Part shown: piece by piece, positions 53,570 to 63,704 of the stretch
Numbering within the stretch: position 1 is the stretch's first letter
Layout: the number at the start of each line of letters is the position of its first letter
From: Aspidiotus rigidus
Lineage: Eukaryota; Arthropoda; Insecta; Hemiptera; Diaspididae
DNA length: 64,000 bases
Direction: 5' to 3'
NCBI GenBank assembly: GCA_035079385.1
Contig: JAVHKY010000052.1
Coordinates: forward strand, 5,952,001 to 6,016,000
Made by a program: the position numbers and the translations under genes
The notes under the pieces: model-generated
What the model was told of the DNA's origin: nothing
Databases searched by the model: none
The model's input: only the letters and a program-made list of their open reading frames with translations

Positions 53570-55983
53570 TAAATGAAGCTGAAAATAAAAGACTGAAAGA
53601 GAACTGGTTATGGCATCGACGATTAGCTCATATGTCGGCAACTTATATGAAGAAACTGAATGGTTTAGTGGATGGGATTCCGAAATTAAACATAAAAGAT
53701 GATGATTTTAAGAACTGTGAAATTTGTATCAAAGCCAAATCAAAACGAGGACCTCACACGAAAGAAAGAACTCGAGCTGTTAGATTATTTGCGATTGTAT
53801 GGACAGATCTAATGGGACCTTTGATTCCCTCACTGATAGATAATCGAAAATATATTGCAGTTTTTGTCAATGATTATTCAAATTATGTTGTGGCTGTCCC
53901 AATTTGCAATAAAACAGGAATTTATGAAGCATTTGTAGATTATGTGAAAAGTGGTGAAGCGAAATGGCCACAATATCCGATAGCCAAATTGAGATGTGAT
54001 AACGCAAAAGAAATAACTGAAGGAAAGATGAAAGCATTTTGTTTAAATTGTGGCATAGAGATTGAACCAGCACCACCTTACACCCCGGAACTGAACTCAA
54101 AGGCGGAAAGGGCAAATGGTAATTTAATGGAGAAAGTGCGATGTTTAATTTATGAGTCAAATCTAGATTATGAACTTTGGCCCATAATTGTGAAAATAGC
54201 AGAATACTATGTGAATAGATCACCATGTAAAGGAAACATAGAGTTCAAAACGCCGTTTGAATTGTTCTTCAATAGAAAGCCTGATTTATCGAGATTGAGA
54301 ATAATAGGATGCATAGCATGGAAACATGTTGAGAAACCACAACGCCCTCCTTTGTTGAAAAAATTAGTACCCAGATCCAATGAAAGAATTTTGATAGGAT
54401 ATTTAGAGAATGGATATTTGCTACTGGATCCTGATAAGAATCAATTTTACACAAGTTCGCATGTAAATAGATTAGATGAAGATAGAAGAATCAGTGATTT
54501 AAATAGAACTATGGTTGATAAAAGGGAAGATTTAAATGAGTATGACTCAATTGAAATCATTGATGAAGATACTGGAAAAACAAGCATATTGAATTTAGGT
54601 ACTGAAAAGAGTGAAACACTGGATCACAGTGAAAATCCACAGTGTTATTTGCACGATCACGATTATGCCAAGGTTATTGTTTCCAAAAGAGGAAAGATGA
54701 ATTGCTTGAGTGATCAAATCCCAACCAACTATAGAGAAGCGATAGAATCCAAATATGCGGATGAATGGAAAATTGCAATTGGCGAGGAATTGAATTCTTT
54801 GAATGAGACTGAAGCGTGGGAAATCATTGACGCTAGAGATGCGACAAAATTAATGTCGACTAGATGGGTATTCACAGTAAAAGAATTTAAGGGTCAAGAG
54901 ATCGCGAGAGCCAGATTAGTGGCCAAGGGATTTCAAGATAGAAGACATTTTGATACGTCTGAAACTTATTCACCCGTTACCACTCCCTTCATTATGCGAT
55001 TTGTAATATCAATTGCAAATAAGTTGGATCTTGATCTTGTTCAAATAGATGTGAAAAGTGCATTTTTATACGGAGATATAGAGTATGAAATTTACTTAAC
55101 TCCTCCAGAAGGAATGGTCGATTTGGATGGAAAGGCGTTAAAGTTGAAGAAATCATTGTATGGCTTGAAAACGTCGAGTAAATCGTGGTTTAAAAGATTG
55201 AATAATCTAATTCGAGATATTGGGTTTGTTGAATCGAGAACGAGTTCGTGCCTTTTTTACCGAAGAGAAGGAGAATTTATAAATATTTTATGTATCTATG
55301 TAGATGATATACTTCTCGCATCAAACAACCGAGATTGGAGTAACCTATTGTTAAAAAGATTACAAGAGAATTTTCGTATAAAGATAGATGAAAATCCTAC
55401 TGTTTTTTTGGGATTCGAAATTGTAAGAGACAGGAAGTCTAAGATTATCAAGTTGAATCAGACAAAATATATTGAAGGTTTAGCCCAGAAATTTGATCTT
55501 GAAAATTCCAAAGTATGTGAAACACCGATGGAAGTGGGATTAAAATTGAGAAAAGGAGAACTAAGAGAGGATACCGAATTCAGAGCTATGATCGGTGCGC
55601 TCCTTTTTGTAGCTAGATGGACAAGGCCGGATATCGCGTTCCCTGTTAATTTGTTAAGTAGATTTCAAAATCATTACGAAGATAATATGAAGAAATATGC
55701 GAAACGAATTATTAGATATTTGATTGGAACATCAGAATTTGGTTTGATTTTTGAATCGGATTGTGATCAGTCCTTGGAAGCTTATGTGGATGCATCGTTC
55801 GCGGATGCCGGAGATGACGAATTCCGATCAACTTCAGGTTTTTTAATTTATTCATTTGGAGATTTAATTGAATGGCGTGTAAAGAAACAGTCGTCAACGC
55901 AGTCATCAACGTGTAGCTCCGAATTAGTAGCTTTAAACGATAGCTTACATATTGTCATTGTCGTCAAGTTCCTACTCAGGTAA
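53566..55983 (+). CDS. Copia integrase, reverse transcriptase and RNase H
   Basis: 805 codons. Integrase: WLWHRRLAHMS to CEICIKAK (HHCC), then VWTDLMGPLIP, LRCDNAKEI and NSKAERANGNLME with the three acids. Reverse transcriptase: STRWVFTVKEF, ARLVAKGF, QIDVKSAFLYGD, LKKSLYGLK and CIYVDDILLASN (catalytic Asp pair intact). RNase H: AYVDASFADAGDD and SSTCSSELVALND. The frame meets a single in-frame TAA at 55981, while the rest of RNase H continues in the same frame to 56229. Confidence 0.9.
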   Translation: MINEAENKRLKENWLWHRRLAHMSATYMKKLNGLVDGIPKLNIKDDDFKNCEICIKAKSKRGPHTKERTRAVRLFAIVWTDLMGPLIPSLIDNRKYIAVFVNDYSNYVVAVPICNKTGIYEAFVDYVKSGEAKWPQYPIAKLRCDNAKEITEGKMKAFCLNCGIEIEPAPPYTPELNSKAERANGNLMEKVRCLIYESNLDYELWPIIVKIAEYYVNRSPCKGNIEFKTPFELFFNRKPDLSRLRIIGCIAWKHVEKPQRPPLLKKLVPRSNERILIGYLENGYLLLDPDKNQFYTSSHVNRLDEDRRISDLNRTMVDKREDLNEYDSIEIIDEDTGKTSILNLGTEKSETLDHSENPQCYLHDHDYAKVIVSKRGKMNCLSDQIPTNYREAIESKYADEWKIAIGEELNSLNETEAWEIIDARDATKLMSTRWVFTVKEFKGQEIARARLVAKGFQDRRHFDTSETYSPVTTPFIMRFVISIANKLDLDLVQIDVKSAFLYGDIEYEIYLTPPEGMVDLDGKALKLKKSLYGLKTSSKSWFKRLNNLIRDIGFVESRTSSCLFYRREGEFINILCIYVDDILLASNNRDWSNLLLKRLQENFRIKIDENPTVFLGFEIVRDRKSKIIKLNQTKYIEGLAQKFDLENSKVCETPMEVGLKLRKGELREDTEFRAMIGALLFVARWTRPDIAFPVNLLSRFQNHYEDNMKKYAKRIIRYLIGTSEFGLIFESDCDQSLEAYVDASFADAGDDEFRSTSGFLIYSFGDLIEWRVKKQSSTQSSTCSSELVALNDSLHIVIVVKFLLR

Positions 55984-56229
55984 ATCTTGCAAATTGAAAA
56001 ATACGCAGTTTTCTATGAAGATTCATCAGCAGCAATAGCCATTGCAAATGGAATAGAATCGGATACCAGCCGATATTTAGCCACCAAATATTATGAAATA
56101 ATCCAATTTGTAAAGAGTGGAGAGATTAAGATAGAGAAAGTTACAAGTTCAGATCAAATAGCAGATATTCTAACTAAAAACCTTGATAGAATCAAGTTTC
56201 TGAAATTGAGAAAATTTCTTGTTAATTAA
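55984..56229 (+). pseudogene. Copia RNase H C-terminus after an in-frame stop
   Basis: Same frame as 53566-55983: YEDSSAAIAIANG, YLATKYYEI and QIADILTKNLDRIKF, the usual copia RNase H tail. It is cut off only by TAA 55981-55983. Confidence 0.85.
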
Positions 56230-56357
56230 CCTTTCTAGATGATTTTGTTTTATTCGTTGCTTAATGTTACCGATAAGTTTTTTTTTTAAATTGTATTTTA
56301 ATGTATTGTCAGAATGAATCTTGCCTATAATCTCGCCGTTACGCAAACAGAAAGGCG

Positions 56358-56583
56358 TGTTGGAAATAAGCTGTTTGCTCCACGGCTTTACTCCTGTGAT
56401 AGTTTTTTATGCATGTCATGTTCGAAGTTTGATTGTTGTACTATTCCTTATGTCGTCGTCGTTATTTTATGAGAATCGTCAAGTTTTTTATAGAAAGTTT
56501 TGTAAAGTTATTCTGTGTAAATAAAGTTGTAGAAAGTCATCGGAATTGATTTCGGAAGTTAGATCGAATATTATTTCCCAAGT
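56358..56583 (+). repeat. 3' LTR of copia
   Basis: 226 bp with one difference from the 5' LTR. It contains AATAAAGTTG as a likely polyadenylation signal. Confidence 0.88.
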
Positions 56584-57182
56584 ATATCTACATACAGTGT
56601 TGTATTGCTACAAATTTTGTCAGCACACATATAAAGTTACAGTTTTACTGTAGCTTTTTAAAAAAAAATCACATTTTGGGAATCAAATAATCATCCACTG
56701 TCTTCTGTCTTGTTCCAGTGAGGTGCTTTCTTGCTGAGAAATCCCTCCACTTTCGCAACAAAATTAAATCACTCGCGGTTGTCATTTTTGTTTCCAACCT
56801 CTGACAGTGCTTTTGCCAACACCAAAATCAGCTGCTATGACTACTGCCGACTCACCAGCATCCAGTCTTCAAATTGCAGCGTATTTTTCCTCAAGAGACA
56901 CAACCACTTTTTTTCTTTTCCTTTTTTCCGTTAAATTTTTTCCACTCATTGTCACATTGAAGATTGCAAAAAAAGATGTATGTATGCAAAAAGAAGCACT
57001 GAATAGATGAACCAAGTACACTGAGCATCTACAAACCTACTGTTTATCTGATGTGCGAATATATAAGATGCACTGTATGTAGATAATAATGTACTTTGCG
57101 AAAAAAAATCAAGTTGGGATATGAGTATGGATAATCCGGCTATTTGGATAATCGGCATTTGGATAATCGGAATTTTACTGTA

Positions 57183-59656
57183 CATGTATTCTGGGGGATA
57201 TCAATAGGAATAGATTAGGCATTGACTAATTGCCACAAATCATTATTATTACCAGGTTGAATATACACACCATAAGTACGGATATGCTTTGTAATGCTTG
57301 GTATTGCTGTGTTTGATGGGAGATTAATCATTCCCTTAGGTAGAATGGTGAAACTTCTTTGAGCTATGATAGAATCGTCATAGGTTATGATAGCTGTTTG
57401 TTCTTCAAGTAAGTTTCATCCATGGCTTGCAAATATTTTTCACATATTGGTATTCTTTGATTTCCTATTTTGATGGAATTATCTTTCCAATCGATTCCTC
57501 CAGTGTGTTTCATCTGAAATCAATTTCCAAGGATTAAATCTATTTCATTATCATCTATGATGGACACTGGTTCATAAAATATTTGTCCACCAATTTCTAA
57601 CTGCACATTGGTTTCACCCACATGTTTAAGTGGATTAGCTGATGACAGGGCAACTGCGTATACTTGGGGTTTTGTTATAGGTATGGCATTCAGGCGTGAC
57701 CAATTTCTGGCCCATGATATTTATGTTACAACCAGAATCTATTACACATTTAACTGGCTTTCTTTGTTTACCAAGTAAACCATGAGTTTGGAGGTTAACA
57801 ACGCCAATAGTTTCTTTTTTTGTAAGGTTGTCATTCTCTACAGGTCTATTAGGCTATCTATCTTAATTTCTTGATTTGTTTTCTTATTCCATAGTCTGGA
57901 TTTTTGGACTGGTTGTTCAGACTTGAGATTACTTAGGCAAGAAAATCTATTACCAGTATATGTTTTTGTAGGTGTGTATTGTTTAGCTTGGTACGCCTTA
58001 GCCGAGGTTGCCCTCTTTATTCGTTTTTTTGAGGCGGGTTACTCTGATTAGCCTGAGTAGTCACAGGTTTTGGATTACATTGTCCTTGGTAATTTGGTTC
58101 ATTTTGCCAGCAATTATCAGGTCTACGGTAACTTGGTGAATTGTTCAGATCAGTTCTACAAGATCTGGCAAAATGATTTGGCTTATTACAACAGAAACAA
58201 ATAATTGTGCGCCTGTATGCACTGGAGTTGGGCGGGTTAGGCCTCATAGAACCAAATGGTTGCCTATATGCCTGCGCGTACGATTTGGGTGTATTCATGT
58301 GTGCTGGTTCTGAAAAATATGGTCTACTAAAATTATTATTTCTCGGATTAAAAGAATTTGCTCTGCGTTGCGTAGGCAAAAAACGCTGATTGTTCATATT
58401 TTTCCACTGGTGTTTCGGCGTAAAATTAATTTTTTCTTTCTCTTCATTCAAATTCTTTGTATCTTCATTCTGTTTCTTTATGCTCTTGCGTATTTTTTGC
58501 AATGTCGCCAATATTTTGGTGTTCTCATCTTTTTATTGCAAGAAATTTTTCTGAATAGTCTGCAAATTTTTCATAAAACTTTCCACCGTATTGATATCAC
58601 GGTGTAAAATTTCGGTACAAAATTTAGGGAGTAGGCCGTTACAGATTTTGCTGATCATTGCTTGATCAGATATATTCTGGTTGATTTTCTTGCATATTCG
58701 TTAAATTTTTGTAGCAAATACCACTGGGTCATCTTTAGGTTTCTGCTTCATTTGCGAAACAACTAATTCGTAATCATCTTCCGTTTTCTTATATTTAGTC
58801 TGAAGTTTCTCTTTGAGAGTATTCCAATCCAATCCTCGTTTGGATGAAACATTATTGAGAATGTACTCGTAAGCATCTCCCTTCAAATATTTTAGATATT
58901 CGCGACATTTTATTTTGTTAGACCAGTTAATTAATGCTGATAATTTTTCAAAATTGGTGATATGATCTGCAATATCCTCTGTAGGTTTTCCAAAAAATTC
59001 ATAAAAGGGTGATAATTTTGACATTTTGATCTAAAGCGCCTGAATTAGTGCGTTTAATTGCGCTGCGTCCATAATATTGGTGGACTTCTTGGATGTAGGC
59101 ACAGACGGTAACGGTATTATGGGAAAACTGGGTGTGGCACTTTGTGAGTTCAATGTATCTGCGTTTGGGTTAAGGAACAGCGATGGAGTTGGAGTATGAT
59201 TATTTGATGACGGAACAAGAGAGAATCGAGATTGAAATTTAAATCAATTTTTTCTGATGATGCAGGAGTGCGTGGTGAGAGAGAATGAGGTATGCGACAG
59301 GGGCTAGAATTACGGAGGTATTTGATACGTTTGTTAAATGTCTGTATGGCAATATTCGCTTGTGTTTGATCAATTTGAATATCCTATGTACCGTTGGGAT
59401 CTGCTTGGGATTCGCTACAGACTTCAAAATGTTTTTTGAGAGCTTCTCTTTTTTGGTCAAGAGGATAACAGTCTTTTTTATTTACTTTATACAGAATTAT
59501 TAGGGCTTCTAGATCAAGTTGAAAAGTTTTGGCTATGTGTGCACATTCAGAATTATGGAGTTGTGAAAAAAAGGCTTTAGGCATTAGGAAACAGTTTGTA
59601 AGACATTGGAATGAGAGAGAGAGAATGCACCATATAAAATAAACATACCTCTGCAA
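57183..59656 (-). pseudogene. Gypsy A gag and protease remnants
   Basis: Gag begins MPKAFFSQLHNSECAHIAKT (about 59585), similar to gypsy 1 gag, and continues in pieces: FYEFFGKPTEDIADHITNFE (58701-59024), then after in-frame stops RICKKINQ and the zinc knuckle CFCCNKPNHFARSC (58017-58511). It ends QKNE TAA after a slippery heptamer. The protease beyond is readable only in fragments. Many stops and shifts show an old copy. Confidence 0.8.
58023..58029 (-). promoter_or_regulatory. Conserved slippery heptamer in gypsy A
   Basis: The minus strand A AAA AAC then GAA TAA, at the same place relative to the gag end as in gypsy 1 and gypsy 2. Confidence 0.7.
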
Positions 59657-60075
59657 TTGATGACGTTGACGATTTCTGCGGACAGAGATGGAGACCGAGA
59701 AAAAAAATTACGACGATGAGATAGAATTACTATATGGGTGCGATTTAAATGACGCGGATAATTTATTCGCTTGTTTTTTTTTTATGACCGCGTGGAATTT
59801 ATCACTTTTTTTTACGTCTCGAGACCTGATGCTTTACAGGTAGCCAATTTCTTGAGAACAAAAACGTAAGGAGTTTAAAGTGGGCCCGATCGGAGCTGTT
59901 TCTTTACAGGTAGACAATCTCTTCACGAGTGAAACTGGTCGAGTGAAACTGGTCGATGGCTGTTTCTTTATAGGTAGACAATACATCGACCAAGTAACCT
60001 CTTCAAGGTCCTTCACAACGCAAACATATTAATTAAAGAATTTGAAAAAACTTTTTTGTTTGGGCGCCTCTATTA

Positions 60076-60400
60076 TGTGATGAAGGTATAGGTGGACCTT
60101 CTCACATCCTAAGGGCTTTATATAAAACGCAACACAAAGAGTATTAGGCTTTTATTGAAAAGTAAGACTTGACAAGCAAAACATCAGAATATTCAAAAGA
60201 TAGTAGCTGAAAATGTAACAGAATGCTTTTAAGCATACAGATACATAGGTTTATAAAGGTGGATATTGAAAGCGGAAACTGGGAGCTAAATGGGGATAAC
60301 CAATAATATTGTCTTAAATCTAAGGGGAGTAAATAGTGTCATGAGCAAACTAAAGTAAAGGGTACATAGTCTTATACATAAGTGCATAATTATAATTTGA
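60076..60400 (-). repeat. Probable 5' LTR of gypsy A
   Basis: It starts TGTGATGAAGGTATAGG, like the TGTGATGGGC end of the gypsy 1 LTR, directly behind AGGCGCCCAAAC on the minus strand. The far boundary is a guess because no partner LTR survives. Confidence 0.45.
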
Positions 60401-62516
60401 TAGAGAGTAACATGTGCAAAGTAGAAGTAGGGATATGGATAGGTAGACTGGACTAAAAACTGGAAGGAGACTACTAAAGGGGGATTGGGGAGTTAAGTGG
60501 GAGTACAAATAAGTAGGGATAAAATAAGTGGGAGTTAGGATAAGGAATATACAACTTAATCATAAGGTTCAATCTAAGTGGGGATAAGGTAGGATACTTA
60601 AAGATATGTTATAATAGAAAAGTGGGAATATGATATGTGTGTACCAGTATACGTGTATATTGTAACATTGTATGCGTTAAGCATCTATAAAAGTAAAAAT
60701 ACAATCTTTGTCCCTTACGTTTCCTCGCCCGGAAGAGTCCAAAAAGCGCGAAAATTAGCTAAAACAATGCGATTTGTACTTTGTATATGTATTTTTTGTA
60801 CGATTTATGAACGTTAAAAATAGCTGAAAACCGTTGTGATAGAAAAAACTAATAAACCGAGGTGCCATATCTTAGCTACCACAGAATTTCAGTCTGATGA
60901 TAATTATTTTGTAGTTGTAGGAACACTATTGTTTCATTTTTAATCATTTTGTATAATCCATTTTGTACAAAACAGATGTTAATAATCGTGACATGAAATC
61001 GGTAAACGATCAGTGGACAAACACAATTTTACATAAACGGAAGGAAATACCATCTTCGCTGTAAAGAATATCATGTTGAAAAAAATAATTAAAAGTATAG
61101 CTTGCACAATTAGGAAAGAGAATAACATAGATGATACCTATACAAAAAATATTGTATTCAAGGAAATTTTGGATTAGGGAAAAAGTTTCATGGAAAGTAC
61201 CGTTGATTACACAATGATGAGAAAAAGAATAATACCAAAGTACCTTCACACAAAAATGTAGTCTTCAAGGAAATATTGACTTAAATTTGTTCGCAAAATT
61301 CTAGGTACTACTAAATATAATTCATCATTAATAAGAAAAAGATAATGAACTGGAGACAAGACGGATCAAACGTTTGAAAAATAATTCTTCGTATTACCCG
61401 CACAGGTAACATAAACAATAATTATTCCGTCATTGGAAAACGAATTAAATACATATTAATTCTCTGATTAATATTATTAATAATAAATTAAGGACAACAT
61501 TTACTTCATTATTTATGTTGACTATAGATTATAAACTGGAGGACTTGACATCATCATGATTTAACAGAAGAATACTTATAGAATGGTGAATTACAAAAAT
61601 TGGGACTCGACGTTAAGAATAACTGTTAGTTGTTTGTAGATTACAGGAGGACGACACGTAGAATCAATTATTAGGATACGGATAATTAGATGAGGAGAGA
61701 AGTCTGAAAGAGAAGGAGAGTTTGCATAAAAATTTTGAATACAGGTCCACGCAGAAAAGTAATCTACAGAATTTCTACTTCTTTTTTTTTTTTTCAGAGT
61801 AGAAATATCTACATTACTTACCAAAGTTGTCAGTAATGTTAGGTGAGAGGGTGAAGTTTTTAGGCGTGCGAGCAGTTTGATCATATATAGGATAACTGAT
61901 GTCAACCAAAATCAGAAGAAAAGTTTTTGACGATTAGATAAATGATGTAGTATGGAAAATTATGTGGGTGTGTTTTTTAGAGATGGGGTAGGGAAGTATA
62001 GGCTTAAACCTAATGTGAGAGACATGTATTCAGGAAAAATAGAGGGAGCGATTCTGCAGAGATCACATTGACTAAATGAATGTTGTAGTGAAGCATTTGA
62101 TCAGATTCATATTATTCAACCAAAAAATATGGAATTGAAAGTTGTAATGAAAAACAATGGCGTTTACAAAGTCAAACAAGGAATTCAGAGATCCTCTTCT
62201 ATGGAATGGATTGTTTTCAATATTGAGAATTGAATTCTAAATCTGAGTCCCAAAAAATAGATTGCATTTGATAAAATTTCTAAAATTGAACCAACTGAAG
62301 CAGGAGGGACTCGAAAAAATTGGAAAAAGTAAGACTTTTGAGCTGTATATGACAGACAGGGGATAGTAAAAAGTTGTACTTTTAAAGGAGTCAGGTTTGA
62401 AAACATTTCAAATATTGGGAATCAAGCTAAGAAGTATGTATGACAGAAGAGGATCTTAGAAAACATTGAACCACCAAATGAGTTGAAATTGAAGAAATTT
62501 TGTACATCAAAAGAAT
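60401..62516. other. Repeat-poor AT-rich sequence with one duplicated segment
   Basis: 60420-60620 has purine-rich AGTGGGGATAA-like motifs. 61632-61782 is repeated at 62750-62900 (TTTGCATAAAAATTTTGAATACAGGTCCA in both; quoted in two parts it reads TTTGCATAAAAATTTTG and AATACAGGTCCA). No gene was recognised. Confidence 0.45.
61632..61782. repeat. Direct repeat copy 1
   Basis: About 150 bp starting GATTACAGGAGGAC and containing CAGAAAAGTAATCTACAGAA, shared with 62750-62900 at roughly 85 percent by eye. Confidence 0.7.
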
Positions 62517-62658
62517 ATATCAACGGCCCCATGCACTCTTGACCTATGTCACATTTTTGAAATCTGGAGAAATAGGTGTCTTCCACTGGTGGAAGACACC
62601 TGTTTTCTCAGATTGCAAAAATGTGACTTAGGTCAAGAGTGCATGGGGCAGTTGATAT
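62517..62658. repeat. 142 bp near-perfect palindrome (long hairpin)
   Basis: The left arm ATATCAACGGCCCCATGCAC pairs with GTGCATGGGGCAGTTGATAT. The arms meet at GTCTTCCAC-TG-GTGGAAGAC with only a few mismatches. Transcribed in either direction it would form a stem of about 68 bp. Confidence 0.85.
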
Positions 62659-62749
62659 TGAGGACCTCGAGAAGAAAAAGTGAAAGAGGACAGGGAAAAT
62701 GAATTAGGTAACTAATCTTAAAATCAAAAGGTTTTTATTCTATTAATTT

Positions 62750-62900
62750 GCAGATTACAGGAGGACAACAAGAAGAATCAATTATTACAATAAGGATAAT
62801 TAGAGGAGATGGATGCAGAAGACTGAAAAAGAAAGAGAGTTTGCATAAAAATTTTGAATACAGGTCCACAGAAAAGTAATCTACAGAATTACTTACATGT
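62750..62900. repeat. Direct repeat copy 2
   Basis: Second copy of the segment at 61632-61782, same orientation, with small indels. Confidence 0.7.
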
Positions 62901-62929
62901 TTTCTATAAAAAATTTTTTTTGCAAACAA

Positions 62930-63704
62930 TTCATTGACAATGTCCTACTTCTTCTGTTTTGTAATGAATGACAGACAATATGAAGAAACATTTGAAAATT
63001 TAAATGACACAAGTATTAAAAAATAAAAAATATGTATTTTTTAATTCCAAAAAATGTCTAAATATAAAAATATAAGACAACGAGAGAGGCGCGCCGTCTT
63101 CCTAGTAATAATTATTTTACGTTGGGTAAAGGTCTACAACGTTTGTTACAGTTGTGACGTCAAGGATATACATTAAAATACCGTTTGTCATATATTTACA
63201 CATGTAAGACAGTTATACGTGGCGCGATCGACCAGATCGCGTTACAGTAGTCAATCTCTCACCGCAAAACAAGCTTCTTGGGAGATCGCCTGACATGGCG
63301 GAGCACGTTTGCCTGACCCAATCGACTATCAACGTGAAACCCTCATACGACTACGCCAACTTTGACAAGGAGCGCGTTATTCTCGGATTTGTATTGCGGC
63401 GATTCTTCTTGAATTTGTGGAAGCACACAACGATAACAAGCTTCTTGGTGACATTCCTTCCATTGCTTGAAACAATGGAGAATTTCCACACGTTAGCCCA
63501 CTTCAATTGTATGCGGGTCGAAGTCAAACTCTCACCGCGAGTCCACAACAGAAGACCACATCCATTCCCACCATCGCTGGAAACAACCAGAATGGAAAAC
63601 TTGAGAGCATAATACAGCGAAAACGTAGCACACGAAATTCAGCCTGTTTTCAGTCCGACAATGGAGCACGACATGCTGGCCTGGCATGTTTACAGCCCCC
63701 TCAT
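62930..63704. other. Unassigned sequence
   Basis: A plus frame of 105 codons starts at 63295 (MAEHVCLTQS) without a recognised domain. It contains two related short segments (CAAGCTTCTTGG near 63269 and 63439). GGCATGTTTACAGCCCCC at 63683 also occurs within the terminal repeat, so the tail belongs to that repeat family. Confidence 0.35.

Larger units (their letters stand above)
51270..56583 (+). mobile_element. Ty1/copia LTR retrotransposon
   Basis: 5.3 kb on the plus strand with 226 bp LTRs (51270-51495 and 56358-56583) that differ at one base by eye (ACTACTCC versus ACTATTCC). The duplication is ATATC (51265-51269 and 56584-56588). Order is gag, protease, integrase, reverse transcriptase, RNase H, the copia order. 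Internal frames have several breaks in spite of the near-identical LTRs. Confidence 0.93.
51140..57180. mobile_element. Short pogo/Tigger-type DNA transposon split by a copia element
   Basis: Inverted ends CAGTAAACTTCCGATTATCC and GGATAATCGGAATTTTACTG with TA on both sides (51138-51139 and 57181-57182). Once the copia element is removed only about 0.7 kb remains, so it is a deleted, non-autonomous copy. It interrupts the pol frame of gypsy A. Confidence 0.85.
44692..60400 (-). mobile_element. Old Ty3/gypsy element A, truncated and interrupted by nested insertions
   Basis: Minus-strand remnants related to gypsy 1: gag at 58017-59590, protease at about 57190-58015, pol N-terminus at 45730-45899 plus 51110-51137, and reverse transcriptase to the start of RNase H at 44692-45720. 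Two later elements split it (45900-51109 and 51140-57180). Excising them with one duplication each brings the pol frame together at both points. The right LTR appears to start at 60076 (TGTGATGAAGG, like gypsy 1), behind a GGCGCCC primer-site-like sequence. Its end is not defined. The left end is lost. Confidence 0.8.
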
